From positions 14,960,001-15,024,000 of the forward strand of contig NC_083607.1 of assembly GCF_029168945.1 (NCBI RefSeq): a stretch of 64,000 nucleotides of DNA. Reading direction: 5' to 3'. Below the pieces are notes generated by a model. The model searched no databases. It had not been told where the DNA came from and was given only the letters and a program-made list of their open reading frames with translations. Below are positions 47,235 to 59,052 of the stretch, in pieces. The translations under genes and the position numbers were made by a program. The stretch is from Cannabis sativa. Lineage: Eukaryota; Streptophyta; Magnoliopsida; Rosales; Cannabaceae. Every line of letters starts with the position of its first letter. Positions within the stretch are counted from its first letter, which is position 1.

Positions 47235-47543
47235 TCAAGAAATGGTAGAACCAGAATCCGAAAAATCTAATTTGTATTGTTGCAATTGTAAGCATGAAAC
47301 AGAAACCAAGTTTCTACTGAAATTTGGAATGTATAAGACATTGTCTAATTCCAAAATTCTGTTTTGAAACTTGAGTTTGGCTTTTCCTCTAGCTCTAACC
47401 GAAACCATTTCGCCATTACCAACTTTAAGTTTCAACTCTCCGGATTTCAAATAATTCCAATTCTCAAGCAATTGCAATGAACAACTTACATGGTTTGTAG
47501 ACCCAGAATCAAGAATCCAAATGGATTTATCATTCTCTAACAC
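47235..47543 (-). pseudogene. Copia C protease
   Basis: 102 codons in the same frame as integrase. WILDSGSTNHVS is the aspartic protease active-site signature (usual form DSGATNH). A segment LDNVLYIPNFSRNLVSVS follows, the conserved C-terminal strand. A TGA at 47235-47237 separates it from the integrase. Gag would normally precede it in the same frame, but upstream sequence (47550-47950) shows no gag or zinc knuckle. Confidence 0.9.
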
Positions 47544-47999
47544 ACATGATTCGAAGACTAAAGCATTACTGCTTATTCGTTTGTTAATTGTTGTTCCTGC
47601 TAGTTCATTTTATTGTGAAGTATAACTTGAGGAAGTGGAATCACTTTCTCTTATCTTCTCAACTAATCTTGAAGTAGTAGGATTTATGGAGTTATGAACT
47701 ATTTGCTCTTCAGAGTGAACAATTCCCAGCTTACCTGCTTTCTTTAAAGTCCATCATGAGCATATGTGAAGTATTACTCTGACAAGGAGTTTATAACTTC
47801 AAGTTCAATTGCTAAGATATTAACTAGGAGTGGAATGAGAAGGGGGTTATAGACACTACAACACATCAATAAAACAGAAGTAAGGTTTTGGTTCAAAATT
47901 CATACACAAGTTCAGAAAATAACAAGTAATGACATATGTTATAGAAATACTAAATCTAACATAGTTTATTTACCAAGGTTTCCAACATAATGAAATACA
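47544..47999 (-). other. Place of the missing gag in C
   Basis: Only about 450 bases separate the protease from the leader, against about 860 for gag alone in B. No gag motif is readable. Gag appears to have been lost by deletion. Confidence 0.6.
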
Positions 48000-48330
48000 G
48001 TGTCCCGGTAGGCGAGAGTCAAAGATAACATTAGTTGAATAGAGTTGTCAGCTCATCTAAAATTAAACATTTTAGCAACCTTTTATTCGATCAAAATGAG
48101 AATCCAACGTTGTCCTAGTAGGCGAGAGTCAAGGTTATTCTCATTTTATGAGCTTCCACCATTGTTTCATGTTTTATGAGTTTATCTGTAAGTAGTCACC
48201 GTTGGGGAGAGTCTAATAGAGACGAAAACTCACAAAACACTTATCAAATGAAATCTTACGGTGTTAAAAGTGTTCAACGAATAACCATCCATAGGGGGAC
48301 GAAGTCTAGCGTCTCGAGGTTATATTGAAA
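48000..48330 (-). other. Leader of C next to the missing gag
   Basis: Two copies of the TCTCG-hairpin word are present on the minus strand, with loop CCTAC (48004-48022 and 48112-48131; the second has a weakened stem). The CTAAT-loop hairpins of A, B and E are not kept: the matching places near 48195 and 48290 have changed. Confidence 0.55.
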
Positions 48331-48437
48331 AAATTTAACTATTGTAAGACCAACAATGGAGATCGAATATCTTTTGATTAAAAGCTCATTATTTAAAAAA
48401 ATATATGTATTTTGTATAATCATTTTATTCGATATTA

Positions 48438-48760
48438 TAATAATGAAAAATTACAAATTAAAGTTGATTTAAATAAAAAATCAACTTTAATTAATTTTCA
48501 ATTATTATTTAATTCGAAAAATAAATTCGAATAAATATCAAACAAGTTCCATAATATAATAATGAAAAATTACAAATCAAAGTTGGTTTAAATAAAAAAT
48601 CAACTTTAATTAATTTTCAATTATTAATTAAATTCGAAAAATAAATGGAACAAGTTCCATAAAATAATAATGAAAAATTACAAATCAAAGTTGGTTTAAA
48701 TAAAAAATAAACTTTAATTAATTTTCAATTATTATTTAAATTCGAAAAATAAATTCGAAT
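48438..48760 (-). repeat. Threefold tandem repeat in the leader of C
   Basis: Units start near 48438, 48557 and 48665 (119 and 108 bases apart), each with TAATAATGAAAAATTACAAA and a self-complementary AAAGTTG...CAACTTT pair. The third unit has lost part of that pair. Confidence 0.85.
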
Positions 48761-48889
48761 ATTTAAATGGAAAAAATTTGAAAATATCTCGCTTAAGTTG
48801 TTTTAGAAGAATCTAAAAAATCAACTTAAATATCTTTCAAATCAGATTTAATTAAATTTAAAATTAAGTTGTAACCACTTAATTTGAAG

Positions 48890-48990
48890 ATATTCCATTT
48901 TAAGTTAATATTCGAAAAGATATTAACCTAAAAAATATCTAGAATATTGCATTTTAAGTTAATATTCGAAAAGATATTAACTTAAAAAAG
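48890..48990 (-). repeat. Double inverted-repeat unit in the leader of C
   Basis: Two units of TTAAGTTAATATTCGAAAAG followed by ATATTAACTTAAA-like sequence, each self-complementary; the same pair is in E near 60703-60790. Confidence 0.7.
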
Positions 48991-49344
48991 ATCTAAAGAA
49001 TCTTAATAACCAATAGCTAAAATTCCTCAACTTATTTTTTAAATTTTAAATCCAAAAGATATTCAGATTTAAGTTGGTTAGTTGTAGATAACTAAATATC
49101 AACTTAAATTGGAATATTTAATGAAAAATTTAAATTAAGCTTCAGAAAGAATCTAGATGGTTATAATTCTATATTTAATTAAATACAAGAAAATACATAT
49201 AGTTTAGCTTAGAATATAAAATTCTTTAAACTATGATTTTCTAAATTAATTTCAAAATAAATGAAATTAATTATGTTGCTAATCAATTTTAATTAGGTTA
49301 AACTAGTGTAATTAACCTAGTACAGTCATTCAAATCAGGCAAAT

Positions 49345-49436
49345 GGGCCTTCACAATTGGGGTGGTTCATGTGAGGGGGTGTTGGGTTCAGTATGTCGTA
49401 CCCACTTCTATGGCTCCCAACTCTCACACAAGGCCC
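49345..49436 (-). ncRNA. Conserved 92-base foldable leader block (copy in C)
   Basis: Bounded by GGGCCTT and AAGGCCC in this view, same length as the other three copies, with the inner GTGAG/CTCAC and GGGT/ACCC arms. Confidence 0.55.
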
Positions 49437-50821
49437 AAAAGAGAGGAATTTAACCTTAATAAGAACAACTGTTATTAATTGAATAGGCCCAAAAACTAAA
49501 TGGGCCTAAATAAATTCTATCAAGAACTATGATAATTTATTTTAGCAACAACAACGTATATGCATCTATAATCAAATTAAACACATAGGCTCACACAGGC
49601 ACACTTTAGATGGGTCCTATCATGTTGCTAGGTCATACACAGATGAAAGAAGTTTGTAAATATACCTGTTACAAATTATTATCTTGACCAAGGGAGCCAT
49701 CAGATCATTAGATCTGGCAAAAAGTAACCATGGCTATTTGCAATCACGTAATAATAGGTTTTGAAAACTTACACACAAGCTAAAACACATACTCCTGCAA
49801 CAAGGTTAGTTGGATAGTTGGATGTAGGATTTATTTAATTTTAAATTAAATAATTAATTTCGAAAATAATTAATTAAATAAATAAAATTTCGAAAATTTA
49901 AAAAAATTTGAAAAATAAAAAAATTTCGAAATTTAATTAAATATTTAAATTTAAAATTAAACCTGCGATTTTGAAAAATTAGGTTTCAACCAACCTAAAT
50001 ATCATTTCAAAAATTTGCTAACTACTTTTAAAATTTAAATGTTATTTTATAAATAAAAATTAAATAAAAAATTAGAAAAGATAAATGAATATCTTTTCCA
50101 AATTTTAAATGTAATTTAAATAAATAAAATAACAAAATTTAAAAAATTAGCAAAATATCTTATATCCTTTAAAAATTATATGATTATAGTTATCTTATTT
50201 TAAATTTAAATAAGGTCAAATTATTAAAAAAAATTTAATTTAAAATACATTAAATCTGACCTTAAATTTAAAAATAAGATAAGATGTAATCAAATTTTAA
50301 AATAAGATATATTATTACGCAAAAAGATAGATACTAACTATTTTCAAATTCAAATTACACTAATATCTTGAATTAAATTTAAAAAATATTAAATTAATTC
50401 AAAATGATAATTAGAATTGAATTAGGAATAGTAATAGTATAAATACAGAACTACACAAAAAATCGGAAGTTAATTCTATGAAAAAGCATGAAAAAACGAA
50501 GAAAAACGAAAAAATTGTGAGCTGTACGGACAGTTTTCGCGGTCGCAGGAAAATTTCAGCACTGCGATTTTTCTGAATCTTCAAAAAATCATAACTAATT
50601 CAAATTAAATCGAAATTGAGTTCTGTAAAAAGTAACTTCCTTAATTTTTTCCATACTATCCAATAAAAATAATTCCAGAAACAGAATCGCAATTATTTTT
50701 CATGAAAATTCACAAACACCAATCAATAATCAAATAACACTCAATACAACATGATACCATCCAAAAACAAACAAACAATCGTTTTAAAGTCCAAATTTCT
50801 TGCAAGTAAATCAATTACCAT
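49437..50821 (-). other. AT-rich leader of C, no gene seen
   Basis: Non-coding leader sequence up to the primer site. A CTGT/ACAG hairpin lies near 50522-50534. Confidence 0.65.
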
Positions 50822-50834
50822 GGCTCTGAGGCCA
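50822..50834 (-). promoter_or_regulatory. Primer binding site of C (initiator-Met tRNA type)
   Basis: TGGCCTCAGAGCC on the minus strand, two bases from the right LTR. Confidence 0.8.
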
Positions 50835-50836
50835 GT

Positions 50837-52726
50837 TGTTGGAATGATTTTACAAGGATCTTAGATCTACTCACAAGTATGTTTATTAACATCCTTAATA
50901 AGAACTTTCTAAAACGATAAATTAAACACATATAAAGTATTAGAAATCTTACATTGGGTGCAGCAGAATTAAATGACTCCTTCCGTTCAGATCTCTAACC
51001 CTTGTATCCTTTCTGTAGCAGAGTATTATCAAGATCTGAACCTGGATCTCTTTCTCTGAATCCTTGATGCTGAATCTCCTTTGCTGATGATCTTTCTTCA
51101 CGATCTTCCTCACTATGATTGAGGTATTGCTTGCTGTGTGTGGGCACTACTCTAATCACTAGGGTAAGTTCGAAAATCAAAGGAAGAAAAGAGAGAGTGA
51201 GTGGCGGCTAGGGAAGAGAGATAGGAGGCTCATGTTTTTCTGATTCAGAAAGTGTAATTTTCCTGAAGCCTTCACTATCTATTTATAGCATTCCACTAGG
51301 GTTAGGTTTGAATTATTTGGCATTAAAATAATGAAAAAATCAACTTAAAAAGCCTACAAAGGTGGCCGGCCATGGCTTAGTGGATTGGGCCTTGCTTTTT
51401 GCAATTTTGCAATTTTAACACTTTTGTATCTGATTTTCTCAAAAATGTCAATTTCCTAATTCAACCCTTTAAATGCCAATTCTAACAATTTAATAACTAT
51501 AAATAATTATTAAATAATATTGTCATTTATCATATTTATTAATTGAACCATACAAAGTATCATAATTAACATATATGCCCCTATTAACTCTTTCTTTACA
51601 ATTTCGCCCTTACTTAGTGAAAATTTCACAAATAGACATAGTCTAACTTGTGAATTATAATTGATTAATCAAAACCAATTACATGAGTCTTACAAACAAT
51701 ATTATCTCAACTAGTGCGGGGACCATGGGTCTATATAACCGAGCTTCCAATAAGTAGATCAAGAATTTAGCACTAAAATTCACTAACTTATTAATTCTTC
51801 GTTGAATCCATGCATAGAATTTAGAATTGCACTATCAGTATATAGAATGCTCTATATGTTCCACCTTATAGACACATCATTGGTTATCCATTGTTATAAT
51901 CCTAATTTGATCAATGATCCTCTATATGAATGATCTACACTGTAAAGGGATTAGATTACCGTAACACCCTACTATGTATTTTATCCTTAAAACACTTGAC
52001 CCCGTATAAATGATATTTCAGCTTATGTGAAATGAGATCTCCACCATTTATTTTCGTTTGGTCAAGCTCGAAGGAGATCATCCTTTGCTTACTATTCGGC
52101 AGATAGAAGCTATAGATTCCATGTTTATGCTAGCGCTCCCACTCAATTGCACTACTGTGTTCCCAAAATGTACGTATCACCCTGACCTAAAAGTAGGATT
52201 AACTTAAAAATGAAAGAACACGAATAGCCTTTCAAGATTGAGCCTAATCATAACAGGATTAAGATCATTTGATCTAGGATCAACTTGGCGATATTGACTT
52301 GAATAGATTTTACGGTAAGTTTAATTAAATCTAAGTCAAAGTTCAATATCGGTCCCTTCCGATGCATACTCCATGCATCCAACCTGAGCTTTACTTTAAC
52401 AAATGTTCTGGAAAGAACATAGTATTTCTCCAAATACAAGTAAACTCTTGTTGTAGATTATCATATCAGTAAAACCCTGTGTCTGATAAATCTAGTAAAC
52501 TTTATTCACATAGTCATGTTTACTTTCCAATGTGATGACAGCACAATAAACATGATCAAGTATGTGAAAAGGGTTTAAGATGAATTTATAAATCAAATAG
52601 ACAAGCAATTGATAAAGTGAACCAAAACATACACAAATGAATGAAAAATACTTCTGTTTCTTTATTGATGTTGAACAAAATAGATTACATTGAAATGGAG
52701 TTTTATTTAGGGCATAAAACCTAACA
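50837..52726 (-). repeat. 5' LTR of Copia C (right copy)
   Basis: 1890 bases, slightly longer than the left copy because of a short GCAATTTT duplication near 51400. TATA motif reversed at 51279-51287. Confidence 0.95.
51279..51287 (-). promoter_or_regulatory. TATA-type promoter motif in LTR of C
   Basis: TATAAATAG on the minus strand. Confidence 0.6.
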
Positions 52727-52731
52727 CAAAC

Positions 52732-53310
52732 CTGGACCTTTATGCATGGTCACAAAAAGATATAGTCAGAATCGACCCCTCCGTGATGAACCATGCACTC
52801 AACATTGATCCAAGCATCTGGCCAGTTCAGCAAAAAAGGTGGTGTTGGAGAAGGAGCGCGTCCAAATCCTCAAAGATGAGGTCGAATGGCTTAGAGCCAA
52901 TGACTTCATAACCGAGGCATTCTACCCTTAGTGGGTATCGAACCCAGGACTGATGCCAAAACCCAACAAGAAGTGGAGAGTATGCATCGACTTTACGAAG
53001 GTGAATAAAGCATGCTCGAAAGACTTCTTTCCATTCCCCAGAATTGACTAGCTTGTAGGTGCCATAGCTGGCCATGAAATCTTGAGTTTTATGGACGCGT
53101 ATTTGGGTTACAATCAAATATAGATGTATCCACCAGATCAGAAGCACACTAGCTTCATCACAGACCTAAGCCTTTACTACTGCGAAGGCATGCCCTTTGG
53201 GCCAAAAAATGGAGGGGCCACATGTCAAAGACTAGTGAACATGATGCTCACAGATATCATCGACCGCAACATGAAGGTGTATGTGGATGAAATTCTTGTC
53301 AAGTCATAAA
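52732..53310 (+). pseudogene. Gypsy G reverse transcriptase
   Basis: In one main frame with several stops: MPKPNKKWRVCIDFTKVNKA (about 52950-53010), ILSFMDAYLGYNQI (about 53080-53119, catalytic Asp kept), YCEGMPFGPKNGGATCQRLV (about 53178-53237) and KVYVDEILVKS (53274-53306). In the last, the usual YVDD reads YVDE, which would cripple the enzyme. Stops are visible near 52930, 53050 and 53120. Confidence 0.88.
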
Positions 53311-54029
53311 AGGCTGGGGGGCACGTGCTGGACTTATGCGAGTGCTTCAAAATCCTTCGCAGCTACAACATTAAGATCAACCCCCTCAAATGCTCTTTTG
53401 GTGTAAGCTCGAGAAAATTCCTTGACTTCATAGTGAATGCTAGGGGAATAGAAGCAAACCCAGACAAGTTCAAGCTCTTTTGGAGATGAAGTCACCCACA
53501 ACTGTGAAGGAAGTACAAATCCAAATAGGACGCATTTTTGCATTAAGCAGATTTGTGTCCAAGTCTACATAAAAAATGTGTACCCTTCTTCAACATTCTC
53601 AAAGGCAAGAAAAAGTTTGAGTGGACATAGGAATGCAAAAACGCATTCTAGGGGCTGAAGAAACAACTTGCCTAACCACTTGGGTTGTCTAAACCCCTAG
53701 ACAATGAAGAGTCAGGGGTGTACCTACCAGTCACAGAACATGCTATGAATGTTGTCCTCACAAGAGAAAAAGACAGTGTACAACACCCTGTATATTACAT
53801 AAGTGAAAGGTTAATCAACGCTTAAAGTCGATACCCACTCATGGAGAAGCTGACCTACAGCTTGCTCTTGGCTTCCAGAAAGCTAAGGCCCTACTTCCAG
53901 GCATACCCCATAAAGCTGTACACTGATCAACTGCTGCAACATGTTTTGCAAAAACTTGAAGCATCAGGCCGACTACTGAAATGGGCCATTTAGCTTGGCA
54001 AGTTTGAGATCACATACCAACCAAGAACA
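53311..54029 (+). pseudogene. Gypsy G RT connection and first RNase H
   Basis: Frameshifted pieces include a LYTDQLLQHVLQKLEASGRL segment (about 53920-53980), with stops throughout. It corresponds to the ordinary Gypsy RNase H. Solo LTR D interrupts its end at 54030. Confidence 0.7.
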
Positions 54030-55936
54030 TGTTGGGTTTTATGCCCTAAATAAAACTCATTTCAATATAATCATATTTACTTATTAATATAGATCAGAAA
54101 TAACATTTAATGTTGCATGGTTCACATGATTTATTTCATGATTATATGTACATAATGTATGAGTTCATCTGAAACCCTTTTCACATACTTGATCCTGTTT
54201 AATGTGCTGTCAACAAATTGGAAAGTAAACATGACTATGTGAATAAAGTTTCCTAGATTTATCAGACATAGGGTTTTACTGATATGATAATCTACAACAG
54301 AGTTTACTTGCATTTGGAGAAATGCTATGTTCTTTCCAGAGCATTGGTTAAAGTAAAGCTCAGGTTGGATGCATGGAGTATGCATCGGAAGGGGCCGATA
54401 TTGAACTTTGACTTAGATTTATTAAACTTATCGTAATATCTATTCAAGCCAATATCGCCTAGTTGATCCTAGATCAAATGATCTTAATCCTATTATGATT
54501 AGGCTCAATTTCAAGAGGCTATTCGTGTTCTTTGATTTATTAGTTAAGCCTACATTTAGGTCAGGGTGATACGTAGATTTTGGGAACACGGTAGTGCAAT
54601 TGAGTGGGAGCACTAACATAAACATGGAATCTATAGCTTCTATCTGGAGAATAGTAAGTAAAGGATGATCTCCTTCGAGCTTGATCAAACGAAAATAAAT
54701 GGTGGAGATCTCATTTCACATAAGCTGAAATATCATTTATACGGGGTTAAGTGTTTTAAGGATTAAATACATTGTAGGGTGTAACGGTAATCTAATCCCT
54801 TTACAGTGTAGATCACTTATATAGAGGATCATTGATCAAATTAGGATTATAACAATGGATAACTAATGATGTGTCTATATGGTGGAACATATAGAGCATT
54901 CTATATACTGAGAGTGCAATTTTAAGTTCTATGCGTGGATTCAACGAAGAATTAATAAGTCAGTGAATTTAGGTTGTAAATTCTTGATCTGCTTATTGGA
55001 AGCTCGGTTATATAGACCCATGGTCCCCACACTAGTTGAGATAATATTGCTTGTAAGACTCATATAATTGGTTTTGATTAATCAATTATAATTCTCAAAT
55101 TAGACTATGTCTATTTGTGAATTTTTCACTAAGTAAGGGCGAAATTGTAAAGAAAGAGTTTTAGGGGCATATTTGTTAATTATGATACTCTGTATGGTTC
55201 AATTAATAAATATGATAAATTACAATATTATTTAATAATTATTTATAGTTATTAAATAGTTAGAATTGACATTTAAATGGTTGAATTAAAACATTGGCGT
55301 TTTTGAGAAAATCAGATGCAGAAAAGATAAAACTGCAAAATTGCAAAAAGTGAGGCCCAAATCCACTTTGCATGGCCGACCACTTTTGTAGGGAATTTAA
55401 ACTGATATTTTCATTATTTTAATGCCAAATAATTCAAACCTAACCCTAGTGGAATGCTATAAATAGATAGTGAAGGCTTTAGGAAATTTACACAAAATTT
55501 CTACACTTTTCTTCTGACTTTTTCATTCATAAAAAACTGAGCCTCTCTCTCTCCCTATCTTTGGCCGACCACTCCCCTTCTTTCTTCTTCATTGTAATTT
55601 CAAAATTCTTAGTGTGAGAGTAGTGCCCACACACAGCAAGTGATACCTCAATCATAGTGAGGAAGATTGTGAAGAAAGACTTTTAGCAAGAAGGAGTTTC
55701 AACACTAAAGAATCAGAGAAAGAGATCCAGGTTCAGATATTGATAATGCTCTGCTACAGAAAGGAATCAAGGGCTAGAGATCTGAACGGAAGGAGTCATA
55801 TTATTCCGATGCACCCAATGTAAGGTTTCCTAAACTTTATATGTGTTTATTTCATCGTTTTAGAAAGTTCATATTTAGGGTGTTAATCAACATACTTGTG
55901 AGTAGATCTAAGATCCTGATAAAATAATTTCCAACA
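54030..55936 (+). mobile_element. Solo Copia LTR D, GAACA target duplication
   Basis: A single LTR of 1907 bases, TGTTGGGTTTTATGCCC to TTCCAACA, with GAACA at 54025-54029 and 55937-55941. TATA motif at 55458-55466. Closest to the LTRs of C and E but in the opposite orientation. Recombination between two LTRs of a full element would leave exactly this. Confidence 0.93.
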
Positions 55937-55941
55937 GAACA

Positions 55942-56560
55942 TCCATAAAGGGTCAAGCCCTTGAAGAATTTGTGGCTGAGTGCAGCAACTTAACTCTTGA
56001 GATCACTCGAGACACAGGAGAAAAGCAAGATCCAGAGAAGAAGCAAGAGTAAGAGTAGAAACAAAATCCTAGAGAACTAACATGGAAATTCCATGTTGAT
56101 GGAAGCTACAATGCCCAATTGTCCGATGCAGACATTGCCGTTACAACACTTGGGGACAGCAACTGCACAGAGCAATTAAATTTGGCTTCAAAGCCTCAAA
56201 CAATGAGGCTGAATACGAAGCCTTAATAGCTGGCCTCAAGCTGGCACATGAAGGACGTGCTAACCACCTTAAAATATTCAGAAATTCTCAACTGGTTGTG
56301 AGTCAAGTCCTAGGTGAATAGATAGCTTGAGGTGAAAAAATGGTAGCCTAATTTAGAAAAATCAAAGACTTGTTATGTAAACTCTAAGTCTACACAATCA
56401 GGCAGATCCCCAGAGAGCAGAACGCTACAACAGATGCACTTGCCCATATGGCAACCAGTACCATTTGTGGCAAAGAAAAATTGGTGCTCATGCGGTTCCA
56501 AGAGGAACCCATCATTATTATCCTAGATGAAGTCAACATGGTTGATGAAACTCCAACATG
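55942..56560 (+). pseudogene. Gypsy G second (archaeal-type) RNase H
   Basis: A KFHVDGSYNA segment (about 56088-56117) gives the first catalytic Asp. After a frameshift, a NNEAEYEALIAGLKLAHEG segment (about 56198-56254) gives the Glu helix. Further stops follow. The extra RNase H upstream of integrase places G in or near the Tat lineage. Confidence 0.75.
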
Positions 56561-56561
56561 A

Positions 56562-57725
56562 ATGACACCTATCGCAACTTACCTCCAAACTAAAGCCTTT
56601 CCAGAACAAAAAAATGAAGCAAACAAATTGAGAAGAAAAATTGCTAGGTACACGATCCTAGACACGATAATGTATAGACAAAGCTTTTCTATGCCTCTCC
56701 TTAGGTATGTCACCAAAGCCGAAGTTGAACGGCTAATGATAGAAGTGGATGAAGACTTCTGCGGCAACCATGCCAGGGGTAAAGCCTATCCCAGAAGATA
56801 CTCTGACAGGGGTACTTTTGGCCAAAAATGATCGAAAACTCGACGGACTATGTCAAAAAATATAACAAGTGTCAGAGATTTTCAAAAATCCTAAGAGCTC
56901 CACCCTTAGAGCTCATGATGATGCAGTCTCCTTGGCCCTTCGCAATGTGGGGGATAGACCTAATTGGTCAACTCCCAAAGGGAAAACGAGGCCTATAGCA
57001 TGTTGTTGTCGCAGTAGACTACTTCACGAAATGGACATAAGCTAAACCCCTGGCAATAATTACCTCCAAGAAGGTCCTTAACTTTGTCGTAAGGAACATC
57101 ATTTGCTGAGGACTTCCTCAGAAGATTGTGTCAGACAATGGCAATCAGTTTAACAGTGACATGTTCATTGATTTTTGCAACAGACATGGAAACATCAAGA
57201 ACTTCTCTGTCGTGCCCATCCTCAAGAAAATGAGAAAGTAGAAGCTTTTAACAAAACCCTCAAGGACACTCTGAAAAAATGCCTTAAGGAAGCAAAAGGA
57301 AACCAACCTGAGTTGCTCCCATAGGTCCTATGGTCACACGGGACTACAAAGAAGACGACCACTGGGAAAACTCCATTTGCTCTAGGTTATGGCTACGAGG
57401 TGATGTTGCCTATAGAGCTAGTGCCACTGTCTCACAAGAGAATAACCTATGACTAACAAATGAACAACACCCTACTGGAAGAGAGTCCCTTAACGAAGTA
57501 GAAGAAAGATGAGAATAAGCCAACCTAAAGCTATAAGCCTACTAGCCAAAGGTAGCAAGGCACTTCAGCAGGAGGAGTGTTCGGACCTAACAAGGAAGTC
57601 TCCTATCAAGTTACAGAGATAACTTATAAGGGAGCCTACAAGCTGGGAAGGTACAACGAGAACATAAAGCTCGTTCTCCTACTAAGATGCTGGAATGGAG
57701 TGCATCTTCACAAATACTACAAGTA
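56562..57725 (+). pseudogene. Gypsy G integrase
   Basis: An open stretch of 89 codons (56562-56831) includes the zinc-binding domain region with LLRYVTKAEVERLMIEVDED and CGNHARGKA. In later frames come WGIDLIGQLPKGKRG (about 56951-56995), VVVAVDYFTKW (about 57003-57035) and IVSDNGNQFNSD (about 57126-57161), the first two core Asp regions. The C-terminal part ends near a TAA at about 57725. Many stops and shifts. Confidence 0.8.
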
Positions 57726-57825
57726 ACTAGGTTACAGAACTATTCAAAAGTAGCATTATACTTACTCAACATTCGAGTACAAAAGCGCTAGTACCCATAA
57801 CCATTTTGGCGTGGTCAAAAATCAA
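57726..57825 (+). other. Gypsy G sequence after pol, truncated
   Basis: About 100 bases of non-coding sequence, then a sharp change into Copia integrase-relic sequence on the opposite strand, with no LTR or target duplication at the junction. Confidence 0.6.
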
Positions 57826-58600
57826 TTTAATGATCTTTGAACTGCATATCTACTAACTATTTCTCCACCCCTATCAGTTCGCAAGATCTTTAACCACTTA
57901 CCTTAATGGTTTTAACCATTGCTAGAAATTAATGAAATTTTTCAAACATTTCAAATTTCTTGCTAAAAGGTATAATCTAGAGTTATCGTTTTAAGAATAC
58001 AACAAAAAACTCATATCCACCCCTGAATGTACATCTATCTGCAAATGAGATGAACTACTTTCAGTGGAAATAGCCATATTAACTCTTTGCAGAGATTGAT
58101 TTTGTCAAATCCACTATGAACAAGATACAAATGCCATAGATTAAAAAAAATGTGGTAGTGTCTTTTGATGACTTAGGTTTAGTTACATCAAAGAATTCTT
58201 AGAATAGTGCAAGTGAATCCTGGTCACAGAATACCTAACTCATATTCCATACAGTTTGAATCCATTAATAAAAGATGGATATTAAACACTTGAGAAAGTG
58301 TAACTGTATTGTATCTGGAATTAGAAATATAAGAAAATTTCTATTTGGAATCTAAAATTAAAGTCAAAGACTTAAAATTTATACCAAATATAATGAGTAA
58401 TTCTATCTTGGACCTCCACTACTATTTAATTCTAAGTCTGATTTGCCCATACAAGTAGGAGATTTCTAAGATTGAGGATTTATATCAATTGGGAATAGAA
58501 TTTCGGGATTATAATCATAAGCGTCATTTAATTTCTTAAGAGAAAATATAGAATGACATGAAATGATTTATAGACCATTCATCCAATGATATGTTTTGAA
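57826..58600 (-). pseudogene. Eroded pol relic and interior of E
   Basis: The first 80 bases match the integrase-core relic of A, including the words TAGGGGTGGAGAAA and GTTAGTAGATATGCAG that differ from C. The rest matches the unassigned interior of A (about 8107-8760). No frame. Confidence 0.65.
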
Positions 58601-58659
58601 GCTAATTCGAAATGAATAAGCTAAGAGGAATTAGGATAATTTCGTTTAAAATAAGAATC

Positions 58660-58860
58660 CAACGATGCTTCGATTAGCGAAAGTCAAAGTAATCTTATTT
58701 ATATAATCTTCTTGTTTCATATCGTAAAAATACTAGTCTAAGGTGTCATCAATTGATGAACAGCTAGATGTCGCATATACAATATTTATCTTTCGAGATC
58801 TAACACTATTATGTATGTCTAATGGTGAAAATCCGCTAGGGATTTATCTCATTAGATAAA
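58660..58860 (-). ncRNA. Stem-loop module 2 in E
   Basis: On the minus strand: AAATCC-CTAGC-GGATTT (58829-58845) and TTCG-CTAAT-CGAA (58669-58681). This matches module 2 of A in order and spacing. Confidence 0.55.
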
Positions 58861-59052
58861 CAAGCCAAGTTAGACCAACAATGAAGATTCGAAATTAAAC
58901 TACAACTTATTAACAGAAAATAACATGGTTCAATATAAATTCATACACAATTCAGAAATTATAAGCATATAGCAAGTAGGAATGACAAGTGAAAATACTA
59001 AAACATACAATCCTAAATAATTTCTAAGGTTTTCAACAAACTGATATCAGTG

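Larger units (their letters stand above)
39801..52726 (-). mobile_element. Copia element C, full length, CAAAC target duplication, contains solo LTR S2
   Basis: LTRs at 39801-41682 and 50837-52726 end TGTTGG/CCTAACA (plus-strand view), flanked by CAAAC. Transcription is on the minus strand: right LTR, primer site, leader, pol, polypurine tract, left LTR. Without S2 it is about 10.2 kb, like A and B. Pol is close to readable, with two in-frame stops and two frameshifts, but no gag is recognised. S2 interrupts the last codons of pol. Confidence 0.95.
22566..57825 (+). mobile_element. Gypsy element G (Tat-like), old, split by nested insertions, 3' LTR not seen
   Basis: Own sequence: 22566-25633, 38678-39800, 52732-54029 and 55942 to about 57825, together about 7.4 kb. 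Order: LTR, primer region, gag, protease, RT, RNase H, second RNase H, integrase. A second RNase H before integrase is the hallmark of Tat-lineage Gypsy elements (family knowledge). All domains carry stops, frameshifts or substituted catalytic residues. Host inserts are S1 with B, C with S2, and D; each leaves a 5-bp duplication. After the pol end (about 57725) the element meets truncated Copia E and its 3' LTR is missing from the window. Confidence 0.8.

Noticed and set aside
44418..47543. Possible integrated plant pararetrovirus because of RT with protease and RNase H
   Set aside because: Domain order protease-integrase-RT-RNase H, LTRs, initiator-Met primer site and 5-bp duplications identify Ty1/Copia.
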